Source of the DNA: Mycolicibacterium komossense
Lineage (GTDB): Bacteria; Actinomycetota; Actinomycetes; Mycobacteriales; Mycobacteriaceae
Length of the DNA: 64,000 bases
NCBI RefSeq assembly: GCF_025822605.1
Contig: NZ_JACKTY010000040.1
Location: 187-64,186 of the forward strand
Direction of reading: 5' to 3'
Shown: positions 9,589 through 17,947 of the stretch, piece after piece
Position numbering within the stretch: position 1 is the stretch's first letter
How the letters are laid out: each line of letters opens with the position of its first letter
Position numbers and translations under genes: made by a program
The notes under the pieces: model-generated
Seen by the model: the letters and a program-made list of their open reading frames with translations, nothing else
Databases searched by the model: none
Told to the model about the DNA's origin: nothing

Positions 9589-10164
9589 GTGTCCCGGTAC
9601 GAGCCACCCGAAGACGACCGTTTCTATTCCGAGCAAACCCGTGGGGCGAACTACGGCGCCCCGCAGGGCCCCCCGCCCCAACCGTGGTACCGCAGCGCGC
9701 CGGTCCTGCTGGGTTTCGGCGCCCTGGCCGTTATTGTGCTGGGCGCGTTAGCCTTTGCCGTCGTGAAGCTGTCCTCTCCGGCGACGTCACCGACGGCGGC
9801 GACCTCAAGTCCGACCAGTTCGACGGTGGCGACCAGCAGCGCCGCCCCCACCAGCACCCATCACAGCGGTGGCGGTGGCGGTGGCGGCGGTGGCGGTAAC
9901 GGGCAGACCATCATCACCGAAGCACCGCAGGCGCCGCAGACCGTGACGGCCACCGACACCCCGACGGCCACCGACGCCCCGGTGACCACCGACACGCCGG
10001 TCACCACGGCGGCGCCGAGCACCGAGACCAGTACGAGCACCAGCACCGTCACCCAGACGGTCACGGCAACGCCCACCCGGCAGAACTATGGCGACAACGG
10101 TGGCGGCTTCAACAACGGTGGCGGCTTCAACAACAACGGGGGCCGCAACAACAACGGCCACTGA
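9589..10164 (+). CDS. Single-pass membrane protein with Thr/Ser-rich and Gly/Asn-rich low-complexity exterior
   Basis: 191 aa, GTG start. About 37 cytoplasmic residues, rich in Pro, Gln and Tyr, precede one membrane helix (residues 38-59). The outer part has Ser/Thr/Ala repeats, a run of ten glycines, repeated T-D-T-P and T-S-T-S elements, and an Asn/Gly-rich tail with two GGGFNN units. No catalytic domain is recognisable. The layout suggests an envelope spacer or a Pro/Thr-rich secreted stalk. The low-complexity DNA is prone to slippage. It ends 5 bp before the convergent P450 stop. Confidence 0.7.
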   Translation: MSRYEPPEDDRFYSEQTRGANYGAPQGPPPQPWYRSAPVLLGFGALAVIVLGALAFAVVKLSSPATSPTAATSSPTSSTVATSSAAPTSTHHSGGGGGGGGGGNGQTIITEAPQAPQTVTATDTPTATDAPVTTDTPVTTAAPSTETSTSTSTVTQTVTATPTRQNYGDNGGGFNNGGGFNNNGGRNNNGH

Positions 10165-10169
10165 TCGGA

Positions 10170-11498
10170 TCAGACGTGCGGCAGGCGGACTCCGGACGGT
10201 GGAGTCCACGCGACGGGTAGCCGCTTGATGCCGTGGATGAACGCCGACCGCAGGATGGCCGGCTCGTCGGTGGCCACCAGATCCGGTATGTGGCGATGCA
10301 GTTCCTCGAAGGCAAGCCGGATCTCGCGCCGGGCCAGGTTCGCGCCGAGGCAGAAGTGGGCACCACCACCGCCGTAGCCGAACTGCGGATTGGGGCTACG
10401 AGTGACGTCGAAGCGCCACGGGTTGTCGAATTTCTCCTCGTCGCGGTTGGCCGAGCAGTACCACAACGAAACCTTGTCCCCGGCTCTCATCTTCGTGCCG
10501 CGCAGCTCGACATCCTCGCTCAGCGTCCGGCGCATGAAGTTCAGCGGCGACGCCCAACGCACGATTTCCTCGACCGCGGTAGGGGCGATGCCGTCGAAAT
10601 CCGCCCACCACCTCTGGCGCTCGTCAGGGAAGTGAGTCAACGCAACCATGCCGTGGCTGATGGCGTTGCGCGTCGTCTCGTTACCTGCCGCGGTCAGCAG
10701 GATGAAGAACGAGGCGATCTCACTTGAGCTCAACCGTTCGCCGTCGACCTCGGCGTGCACCAGCGCGGTGGTGAGGTCGTCGCCTGGGGTCTCCCGCCGG
10801 CTCTCGGCGAGCTGGAGTCCGTATGTGGCGAGATCTGTTGTCACCGCCACGAGTTCGTCGTGCTGAACGGACACCTCGTCGTCACCGACACCCAACAACA
10901 CGGTGGTCCAGTGAAAGACCTTCGCGCGGTCTTCCTCCGGGATGCCCATCATGTCGCAGATGATCGCCAGCGGCAGCGGCGCTGCCAATTCCGCGACGAA
11001 GTCGCACTGGCCGTCGGGATGGGCGGCGATCATCGCGTTGACCAGCCCGCGCGCCTGGTCGCGAACACTCGACTCGATTCGGGCCAGCACCTTCGGCGTG
11101 AAGGCGCGGTTAACGATGGTGCGCAGGCGCAGGTGCCTCGGGTCGTCGATCGAGATCATCGAACCGAGGAACTCGGCGATCTCGGGCGCGACATCCATCA
11201 GCGATGTGCTGGTGGGCTCCGAACTGAAGATCTGCGGGTGCCGGCTGGCGAAGTGCACGTCCTCATGAGTGGTCAGCGCCCAGTGTCCCGCCCCGGCCTC
11301 GAAGCCCGGGAATTCCGGGGTGGCCCAGAACGAGACGGGTGCCTCGCGGCGCAGCGCGGCGAAGCACCCGTCGCGCATGTCCTCGCTCTGATCCCAGAAC
11401 TCCAGCGACTCCAGGTGGACATCCGAGATCGGCACGCGCGGCGGCGGTGCGCCGTTCTCCCGCGGTGCGATACCCGTCCTGCCGACAGTCACAGTCAT
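10170..11498 (-). CDS. Cytochrome P450
   Basis: 442 aa. A heme-thiolate monooxygenase with the I-helix oxygen-activation motif AGNETTRN, the K-helix ExxR in EEIVRWAS, and the heme loop FGYGGGGAHFCLGANLAR with Cys at about residue 383. The overall sequence resembles mycobacterial P450s of the CYP124/125/142/189 type, which hydroxylate lipids or sterols, but the substrate cannot be told. Start at ATG 11498, preceded by GGAGAGG with a 6-nt spacer. An ATG ten codons upstream lacks a ribosome site. No redox partner is adjacent. A CRP-like palindrome lies 22 bp upstream of the start. Confidence 0.93.
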   Translation of the reverse strand: MTVTVGRTGIAPRENGAPPPRVPISDVHLESLEFWDQSEDMRDGCFAALRREAPVSFWATPEFPGFEAGAGHWALTTHEDVHFASRHPQIFSSEPTSTSLMDVAPEIAEFLGSMISIDDPRHLRLRTIVNRAFTPKVLARIESSVRDQARGLVNAMIAAHPDGQCDFVAELAAPLPLAIICDMMGIPEEDRAKVFHWTTVLLGVGDDEVSVQHDELVAVTTDLATYGLQLAESRRETPGDDLTTALVHAEVDGERLSSSEIASFFILLTAAGNETTRNAISHGMVALTHFPDERQRWWADFDGIAPTAVEEIVRWASPLNFMRRTLSEDVELRGTKMRAGDKVSLWYCSANRDEEKFDNPWRFDVTRSPNPQFGYGGGGAHFCLGANLARREIRLAFEELHRHIPDLVATDEPAILRSAFIHGIKRLPVAWTPPSGVRLPHV

Positions 11499-11520
11499 CG
11501 TTGACCTCTCCAGGGAAAAG

Positions 11521-11536
11521 TGTGACATCTGTCACG
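11521..11536 (-). promoter_or_regulatory. CRP-like binding site upstream of the P450
   Basis: On the minus strand the site reads CGTGA-N6-TCACA, nine of ten matches to the CRP consensus TGTGA-N6-TCACA that mycobacterial CRP (Rv3676 type) also uses. The inner 14 bp (11522-11535) are a perfect palindrome, GTGACA-TC-TGTCAC. It is 22 bp from the P450 start codon, so binding would probably overlap the transcription start and repress. Confidence 0.6.
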
Positions 11537-11676
11537 TCGTGGGTCCAGGGTTTTCCCGTCCGCCCCGCTGAGAGTGTTTTCGGACGAAATGACAGCCGTG
11601 TAATCCCAGCCGCATTATCATCCGGGGGTCGAATTACGCTGCAGACACGCCGCAGGTAGTCGACAATCTGGTAACA

Positions 11677-12249
11677 ATGGCCACTTTCGCACCATCTCCC
11701 AGCCGGCCACCCGCCCGGCGCCGCTGGCTGATCATTGCCCTGACGGTTGTCGCTGTCGTCGTCGCAATCGTCGCCGTCACCGGCATCAACCGCGCCCGGA
11801 TGTCGTTCGAAGAGCGCACCGCCCAGGCCTTCACGGTCGGTGACTGCGTGGTGGTGCCGTCAGCGGCACCGAACGTGGTGCGGGCCGCCCGGGCATCGTG
11901 TGCGGTCGACCCGAGCTATACGATCGGCGCCACCACCACCGCGTCCGGCTCCTGCCCCAGCGCCGAATACCAGCAGTTCCCCGCCTCGGCCGCCGACGCC
12001 CCCACCGCGACACTGTGCCTGGTGCCCAACCTGGTCGCCGACCACTGCTACCAACTCGAGATGCCGGTCGGCGTGGTCAAACGCGCCGATTGCGCTGCAG
12101 CCCCGAAGGGCTCCGCTGCCGGCGTACTGGTTCAGGTCACCCAGCGGCTCGACGTCCGAGACCAGGGTGCGTGCCCGACCGAGAGCGGCCATTTCGCCTG
12201 GCCCTACCCCGCGCCCGCCCGGACCTACTGCACGCAGACGCTGTCCTAG
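11677..12249 (+). CDS. Cys-rich single-pass membrane protein (LppU-like)
   Basis: 190 aa. A short Arg-rich cytoplasmic N-terminus, one membrane helix at residues 16-38, then an exported domain with eight cysteines spaced as in the LppU/septum-associated family of actinobacteria (VGDC, RASC, SGSC, TLC, DHC, ADC, GAC, TYC). Eight Cys would allow four disulfides. The function is unknown. The start has no clear ribosome site. The gene is convergent with the VWA gene, the two stops abutting at 12249/12250 without a visible terminator. Confidence 0.65.
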   Translation: MATFAPSPSRPPARRRWLIIALTVVAVVVAIVAVTGINRARMSFEERTAQAFTVGDCVVVPSAAPNVVRAARASCAVDPSYTIGATTTASGSCPSAEYQQFPASAADAPTATLCLVPNLVADHCYQLEMPVGVVKRADCAAAPKGSAAGVLVQVTQRLDVRDQGACPTESGHFAWPYPAPARTYCTQTLS

Positions 12250-13257
12250 CTACCCCGGCAACCGGCGGTTGATCAGCAGCCCCGCGAACGCGGCAAGTGC
12301 GACCAGGACGACACCGATGCGCAGCCATCCCGCGGTCGCCTCACCCGGGATGGTCTCGTAGCCGATCTGCTCCTGCAGTGTGGAGTAGACGCTGTTGAGC
12401 TGGTCCAGGCTGGACGCGCGGAACGCTTCTCCGCCGGACAGATCGGCTACCTGTTTGAGGTCCTCGTCGTCGACCGGCACCGGCTGTGCCACATTCTCGA
12501 TCTCGACCGTGCCGCTGGCCGTGCCGAAGGAGATCGTCGAGATCGGCACACCCTGCCCCTTGGCAGTGCGAGCCGCGGTGAACGCCCCCTTGGGATCGTC
12601 GGGATTCGTCGGCACCGTCTCCTTGCCGTCGGATTCCAGCACGATCCGCGCCGGCGGAGGCTGATCCCCACCGCCCATCATCGCGCCGACGGTCGCGATC
12701 GCCTGCAGGGCGGTGAAGATCGCCTCGCCGGTGGCGGTCCGATCCTCGGGCTGGAGTTTGTCGATCGCCGCCTTCATCAGCGCGCGGTTCGTCGTCGGCG
12801 ACACCAGCACAGTCGCGGTGCCGCCATAGGCGATCAGCCCCAGATTGATACCCGGCGTCAATTCGTCGACGAACTTCTTCCCCGCCGCCTCTGCCGCCAG
12901 TAGTCGAGTCGGCGCCACATCGGTGGCCCGCATGGACTCGGACACATCGATGACGAGCATGACCACCGCGCGGTTGCGTGGGATGCGGATATCGCGGGTC
13001 GGGCCCGCCATCGCCACCGTCAGGACCAACAGCGCGCAGACGATCAGGATCGCGGGCAGATGCCGCCACCGGCCGTGGCGCGTGGGCGCGACCGAGACCA
13101 ACAGGTCCATGTTCGCGAACCGCAATGCGCGGTGGCGGCGCCGGCGCTGCACCACGACGTAGAGCGCTGCGACACCGACCGCCGCCAAGGCGAAAAGGAA
13201 GAACCAGGCGTGCGCGAAATTCGACAGTGTCATCGGCCCCAGTAAGGGCAAGGTCAC
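12250..13257 (-). CDS. VWA-domain membrane protein (BatA / Rv1481-like)
   Basis: 335 aa. Two N-terminal membrane helices (about 14-36 and 67-84), a von Willebrand A domain with the metal-ion site DVSES (D104, S106, S108), and a C-terminal helix near residue 315. It is closely similar to M. tuberculosis Rv1481, starting with the same MTLPLLGPMTLS and containing the same IPRNRAVVMLVIDVS stretch. In that organism the gene lies beside a moxR ATPase and a DUF58 gene. Here neither is adjacent, so this copy works with a distant MoxR or is a paralogue. GTG start with GGAG upstream. Confidence 0.85.
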   Translation of the reverse strand: MTLPLLGPMTLSNFAHAWFFLFALAAVGVAALYVVVQRRRRHRALRFANMDLLVSVAPTRHGRWRHLPAILIVCALLVLTVAMAGPTRDIRIPRNRAVVMLVIDVSESMRATDVAPTRLLAAEAAGKKFVDELTPGINLGLIAYGGTATVLVSPTTNRALMKAAIDKLQPEDRTATGEAIFTALQAIATVGAMMGGGDQPPPARIVLESDGKETVPTNPDDPKGAFTAARTAKGQGVPISTISFGTASGTVEIENVAQPVPVDDEDLKQVADLSGGEAFRASSLDQLNSVYSTLQEQIGYETIPGEATAGWLRIGVVLVALAAFAGLLINRRLPG

Positions 13258-13392
13258 AGGGCCACTCCGTCGCAGGTCATTTCCTCGAAACTAGAAAGTG
13301 GAGCTGGGAAAAGGGCGTCCATCAGGTGCCAACCTGCTGTGCATCGCCTGCGCGCGGCAGGGATGGCGGCAGCACGGCTCCATACTGGCGCC

Positions 13393-14343
13393 ATGCATCC
13401 GGCGACAACGCCGCTGACGCTGGCCACCGCGCTGAGTTCGTGGCGCCTCGACGTGTCATCGGCCGTAGCAATTCTGTTGATCGGCGGTTTCTACCTCTGG
13501 GGAACGCGGGTCCAACGCCGGCGCGGGGTCACTGTCGCCGCCGCTCCGCTGTGGTGCTTCGGGATCGGGTGCAGCCTGTGGGCCCTGGCGACGATGAGCA
13601 TGATCGGCGTCTACGCGGGCGTGCTGTTCTGGGTCCGAGCCCTACAAGTGCTGACGCTGTTGTTCCTGGTTCCGTTCTTCCTCGCGATGGGCCGGCCGCT
13701 GACCCTGCTGCGAGACGTGCTGACCGCCCAGGGGCGCGCCCGCCTCGATGCCGTCCTCGCCGGGCCCGCGGCCCGCGTGGTGGCGCACCCGGTTTCGACG
13801 TCCATCGCGATGCTCGGAACGCCGTGGCTGCTCTACCTCACGCCGTGGTATCGCACCGCACTGGAAAGCGCGCCAGTCGGGGCGGCCACCAACGCGGCGC
13901 TCGTCCTGATCGGTTTCGGCTACTTCTATGCCCGCCTGCAGACCGATCCCGTGCCGAGGCGGTACTCGCAGTTGATCTCTGTGGTCATCAGCATCGTCGA
14001 AACGATCGGGGACGGCCTGCTGGGGCTGGTCCTGTGGCTCGGACCGGTGATCGCCGTCGGCTACTACGACGGGCTGCAGCGCACCTGGGGACCCAGCCAG
14101 CGCCTCGACCAGACGATCGGCGCCGGCGTGCTGTGGATCCTCGGCGACGTGCTGGGGGTGCCATTCCTGATCATGCTGATGCACGGGCTGTCGGTCGACG
14201 AGCGGGCCCGGTCCGTCGAGGTCGACGCGGCCCTCGACGACGAAGAGTCGGCCCGCGCCGATCCCCAGCCGGAGGCGGCCACGTCGCGGTTGTGGTGGGA
14301 GGACGACCCGCAACTCAGGGACCGGTTCAACCGTCTCAGTTGA
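13393..14343 (+). CDS. CtaG-family membrane protein (cytochrome c oxidase assembly factor type)
   Basis: About 316 aa from ATG 13393; GTG at 13339 is an alternative that adds 18 residues. Seven or so hydrophobic helices, the first near residues 17-35, as in the caa3_CtaG (DUF1404-like) family. Bacterial members help insert copper into cytochrome oxidase or influence respiration. The C-terminal 45 residues are acidic and hydrophilic, probably cytoplasmic. Its stop overlaps the convergent LCP gene by 8 bp. Alone on its strand here. Confidence 0.8.
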   Translation: MHPATTPLTLATALSSWRLDVSSAVAILLIGGFYLWGTRVQRRRGVTVAAAPLWCFGIGCSLWALATMSMIGVYAGVLFWVRALQVLTLLFLVPFFLAMGRPLTLLRDVLTAQGRARLDAVLAGPAARVVAHPVSTSIAMLGTPWLLYLTPWYRTALESAPVGAATNAALVLIGFGYFYARLQTDPVPRRYSQLISVVISIVETIGDGLLGLVLWLGPVIAVGYYDGLQRTWGPSQRLDQTIGAGVLWILGDVLGVPFLIMLMHGLSVDERARSVEVDAALDDEESARADPQPEAATSRLWWEDDPQLRDRFNRLS

Positions 14344-15943
14344 CGCAGGGGATGCCGCCGCCGTCCACCGGCGGACCGTTGTCCGGCGTCGCGCTCGTGG
14401 TCGTCGCTGACGTCTTCGAGGTCGTGGTGGTGGTCGGGGTGGCATAGCCGATGTCGTCGGGCACTTCCGACATGGTCGTCGCGCTCACCTCGAGATCGGT
14501 GGGCATGGTGAAGCCGGTACCCAGCACCACGCGGATCTGCCCGGCCGGCAGTGCCGAATTGGGATCGGCGGGAATGTTGTCGAGCAGGGTGCTGATGTCT
14601 TCGGCCTCGGACTCCGATCCCGAGCCGTACTCGATGGCCGTTGTCGTCGCCTCCTCTGATGTCGCGTCGCGCACCTCCATCATCGAGTAGCCGTGGCTGG
14701 CGAGTCCGCGGGAAATCTTGGATGCCACCCCAGCGCCCTGGCCGGCGTTGACCACTTCGACCATGCTCGACGGCCGACTCGCTGCGCTGGAGGTCTCCTC
14801 GCCGTCAGAGCCGTCGGAGAAGGCCGCGCGGACCTGGGCCTTGATCTGCTCAGGATCGACGATGTTCACGTCGCCCCCGTTGACGACGTCATAGCGGACC
14901 ACCGGCAGCGTCTGGAACTGAGCCTCGCCATCGGCCAGCGCACCCAGCCGTTTGAACTGGTCCACATCCCAGCCCGCCGAGAACACGATGTCCTTGCGGG
15001 CGATGTCCATCAAGTTGTTCAACTTGGTCAGGTCGGAGAACGTGCCCGCATCCTGCAGCTGGTGCACCACCGAAACCAGGAAAGCCTGCTGGCGGTGCGT
15101 GCGATCGAGGTCGCCGTTGTCCAGCCCATGTCGTTGCCGGACGAAGGCCAACGCTTGCGACGCGTTGAGCCACTGTCGGCCAGCGGGCAGGTCAACACCC
15201 GAATAACTGTCCTGCACAGGATGATTGAGGCACACCTCGACACCACCGAGCGCTTTCGCCAGATCGTAGAAGCCCGCCAAGTTGACTTCGGCGAACGCGT
15301 CGATCGGCACGCCGACCAGGTTGCGCACCGCACTGAGCGTCGCCGCCCGGCCCGCTTCCCTGCCCTGCTTCTCCAGCACGGCCTGATCGGCTTCGCCCTC
15401 ATCGGCGAGCTTCTGTTCGGTGAAGAACTTGGTGAGCCCGTAGGCCTCTTTGATCTTGATGTGGTGGTAGCCGGGGACCCGGTTGAAGCTGACCCAGTCA
15501 TCGCGCGGAATCGAGAACGCGCTGACGGCGTTGTCGGCGCTGATGTGCACCAGGATGAGAGTGTTGGTGTTGTAGCCGCCCGAGTCCGAATCGCCGGCAT
15601 GCAACTGGTCGAGGATCTCCTGCGGCAGCTCGTTACCCTCTTGATCCTTCCTCGAGTCCAACCCGATGAGCAGGATGTTCATGGCACCGCCGCCGGAGCG
15701 CTCGGCGTTGACGGGCAGTGCATCGGAGACGGTGAAACCGCCGAGTACATCGCGAGTGGTCCACCACGTCGTCCCAGTCACCGCCACCGCCACCGCCGAC
15801 GCCAACCCGATCAGCACTCTGCCCGCCCGCAACGCCCACGACGGACCCGTTCGAGGCATCCGGTGACTGACCGGGGCGTGTTGGGTCACGGTCGGGCCGG
15901 TGGCCCCATTGGCGTCGCCCTCGGGCCTGTCCGCGTCCAACAC
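14336..15943 (-). CDS. LytR-CpsA-Psr (LCP) family cell-wall ligase with LytR_C domain
   Basis: 535 aa. A cytoplasmic tail (1-37), one membrane helix (about 38-60), an LCP domain (about 88-260, with MNILLIGLDSRKD, the SIPRDD arginine motif, and FVRQRHGLDNGDLDRTHRQQ), then a LytR_C domain (about 385-475) and a Thr/Ser-rich tail. In mycobacteria, LCP enzymes (Lcp1, CpsA) join arabinogalactan to peptidoglycan using polyprenyl-phosphate-linked donors. Conserved Asp and Arg residues of the active site are present. GTG start at 15943 is the most upstream; TTG one codon later is also possible. Confidence 0.9.
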   Translation of the reverse strand: MLDADRPEGDANGATGPTVTQHAPVSHRMPRTGPSWALRAGRVLIGLASAVAVAVTGTTWWTTRDVLGGFTVSDALPVNAERSGGGAMNILLIGLDSRKDQEGNELPQEILDQLHAGDSDSGGYNTNTLILVHISADNAVSAFSIPRDDWVSFNRVPGYHHIKIKEAYGLTKFFTEQKLADEGEADQAVLEKQGREAGRAATLSAVRNLVGVPIDAFAEVNLAGFYDLAKALGGVEVCLNHPVQDSYSGVDLPAGRQWLNASQALAFVRQRHGLDNGDLDRTHRQQAFLVSVVHQLQDAGTFSDLTKLNNLMDIARKDIVFSAGWDVDQFKRLGALADGEAQFQTLPVVRYDVVNGGDVNIVDPEQIKAQVRAAFSDGSDGEETSSAASRPSSMVEVVNAGQGAGVASKISRGLASHGYSMMEVRDATSEEATTTAIEYGSGSESEAEDISTLLDNIPADPNSALPAGQIRVVLGTGFTMPTDLEVSATTMSEVPDDIGYATPTTTTTSKTSATTTSATPDNGPPVDGGGIPCVN

Positions 15944-15989
15944 GCACCCACTACAGCAGGCGAACGCCCGCTGAGCCAGTCCGGGGAGA

Positions 15990-16445
15990 TCAGGCCGCTT
16001 CGACCACAGCCTTGATCCGCTTCAGAGTCTTAGTCATATCCCGGACATTGCGACGGGTGCGCAGCTGGCCGCCGAAGAGCCCGAAGATGGTCGTCATCAG
16101 CCCTTCCGTCATCCGGAATGACTCGGTGACATCGGTTCCGTCACCCGCGGGCACGAAGGCGTAATGCCAATTGTTGACCGGCTTGCCACCGAGGATCACC
16201 TCGAAGCCGAACTCGCGGCCTGGGTCACACGCGGTGACCCGGCAGGTGGTCCAGTAGACCGGCCCGATCTCGTTGCGCTTGACGTGGCCCCGGAAGGTGG
16301 CGCCCAGTGCCGGGCCGGTGGCGCCGTCCAGCCATTCGGCTTCGAACGTCTCCGGCGAGAACCGGCCGGTGTTTCGGATGTCGGCGACGAGGTTCCAGAT
16401 AACGTCGGCGGTCGCGGCCATGTGGACTGTCACCGAGGCGTGCAT
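15990..16445 (-). CDS. SRPBCC (START/Bet v1-like) family protein
   Basis: 151 aa, a complete polyketide-cyclase/dehydrase type fold. The N-terminal MHASVTVHMAATADVIWNLV strand-helix pattern, the central DPGREFGFEV strand and the long C-terminal helix (MTKTLKRIKAVVEA) are typical. These small proteins bind hydrophobic ligands in a cavity, and many mycobacterial members have unknown roles. Lies between the maltokinase and LCP genes on the same strand, 109 bp after the first and 46 bp before the second. Confidence 0.8.
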   Translation of the reverse strand: MHASVTVHMAATADVIWNLVADIRNTGRFSPETFEAEWLDGATGPALGATFRGHVKRNEIGPVYWTTCRVTACDPGREFGFEVILGGKPVNNWHYAFVPAGDGTDVTESFRMTEGLMTTIFGLFGGQLRTRRNVRDMTKTLKRIKAVVEAA

Positions 16446-16554
16446 GTGGCGATCATAGGCATCGCCTCACAGCAACTGCTCCAGAACTGTTCCAGCGTGA
16501 TGGGCAGGTCGGTACTGCCGGCGAGGCGCACAGGTCAGGACACGCGGACCGGCC

Positions 16555-17862
16555 TCAACTGAGCAGTCGGGCGATCGAGCGCAGCGGAATGGGAAGCCAG
16601 GCAGGACGGTGCCGAGCTTCGTACCCCGCCTCGTAGACCGCCTTGTCGAGCTCGTAGGCCACCAGCAGGACGTGCGCAGCGCGCGGATCGCGACCTGAGG
16701 CCGCCGCGTAACCGTCACAGAACGCCGTCGTATTGCGGTCGATCCATTCGCCGGCGGCGGCCAGCTGTTTATCGTCCGGCTCTTCGTTCTTCCCTGAGCC
16801 CTGCCCGATCAACGGCTGATACGCCGCGTACTCATACGATCTGAGCATCCCGGCGACGTCGCGCAGCGTCGAGTCCGGCCGGCGCCGGTCCTCCAGCGGC
16901 GTCCCCGGCTCGCCTTCGAAGTCGATGAGCAGCCACGTCTCGGACGTCCGCAACACCTGGCCCAGATGCAGGTCGCCGTGGACGCGCTGCACCGTCGTCG
17001 GCTCGCCCGCGAGGGCGTTGAACCGGGCCTCGATCGCAGGAACCAACGGCGCCAGATCCGGCGCGGAGGCGGCGGCGACCGCGAGCCGGGCCAGCGCACT
17101 GTCCACCGGAAACTCCCCAGCGGTCGAACCCAGCTGGTCAGCCAGGACGGCGTGTACCGACGCGACGGCTTGACCGAGCCGATAGGACTCCCCGCAGAAG
17201 TCGCTGTCGCCCTCCGAATACAGCTCGCGCGCGCTGGCAGTGGCCATATCCCAGCCTTCGGCGGAGTTCGGCGCGAAGGCGGCCATCATGCCCAGCGGAC
17301 ATGGCCGCCCGTCCCAGGTGGTGGAGTAGGAGCCCATCAGGCGCGCAACATTGGGGTTGCCGGCCCGGCCGAGGACCCGGTTCAATTCGATGTCGGGGTT
17401 GATCCCGGCGCTGATTCGCCGGAACGCCTTGAACATCGCGGCCTGCCCGAAGATGACGCTGGTGTTGCTCTGTTCGGCGCCGGACACCCGCGGCGAGGCG
17501 TCGACGGGCAACTGGACCCCGGGCTCCTTGGTGAAGACCACCTGCCCGCGCGTCGCCGACGAATCGAAGAGCGCCATCAGGTGCCGCGCAGCCGACGGAT
17601 CGTGCAGGGCGTCGTAGCCGAACCGGCCGGCGTCCTCGCCGATTGCCGCAATCGGATTGCCATCGGTAACCGGTTCCGACGTCCACTTCACGAGCACCTG
17701 GTACCGCTCGGACGAACCGTCGGCGTATGTCGTGTCGACCAGGATCAGGTCAATGTCCTCGTGCAATGTCACGTCGACAGCGGGTCGGGCCGATATCAGC
17801 TTCTTGCTCCGGCCCGCGTACCACCTCTGCTTCGGCAGCCACTCGATGAACGGCAAGGTCAC
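16555..17862 (-). CDS. mak: Maltokinase (Mak, Pep2)
   Basis: 435 aa. Phosphorylates maltose with ATP to maltose-1-phosphate, the donor used by GlgE to build alpha-glucans from trehalose. Diagnostic sequence: QRWYAGRSK near the N-terminus, EQSNTSVIF, a conserved AGINPDIELNRVL region, the eukaryotic-kinase-like catalytic VHGDLHLGQVLR and the metal-binding LIDFEGEPG, and the ending RPAWLPIPLRSIARL. In M. tuberculosis mak directly follows treS, often fused to it elsewhere. Here treS is absent and the upstream neighbour, 85 bp away on the same strand, is an ABC transporter operon. Confidence 0.93.
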   Translation of the reverse strand: MTLPFIEWLPKQRWYAGRSKKLISARPAVDVTLHEDIDLILVDTTYADGSSERYQVLVKWTSEPVTDGNPIAAIGEDAGRFGYDALHDPSAARHLMALFDSSATRGQVVFTKEPGVQLPVDASPRVSGAEQSNTSVIFGQAAMFKAFRRISAGINPDIELNRVLGRAGNPNVARLMGSYSTTWDGRPCPLGMMAAFAPNSAEGWDMATASARELYSEGDSDFCGESYRLGQAVASVHAVLADQLGSTAGEFPVDSALARLAVAAASAPDLAPLVPAIEARFNALAGEPTTVQRVHGDLHLGQVLRTSETWLLIDFEGEPGTPLEDRRRPDSTLRDVAGMLRSYEYAAYQPLIGQGSGKNEEPDDKQLAAAGEWIDRNTTAFCDGYAAASGRDPRAAHVLLVAYELDKAVYEAGYEARHRPAWLPIPLRSIARLLS

Positions 17863-17947
17863 GTCATCTTCTCCCGATCTTCAGCAGGACTGGTCAGTTC
17901 GGCCCGATCAGTCCTTGGTCCCGTACCCGAAGACGTGGGTCCCCAAC

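Noticed and set aside
13339..13392. Longer N-terminus for the CtaG-like protein
   Set aside because: Arg/Ala-rich and not hydrophobic as expected; kept only as an alternative start.
16483..16497. GAACTGTTC as a KstR-type half palindrome
   Set aside because: Spacing does not fit AAC-N2-GTT and there is no divergent promoter here.
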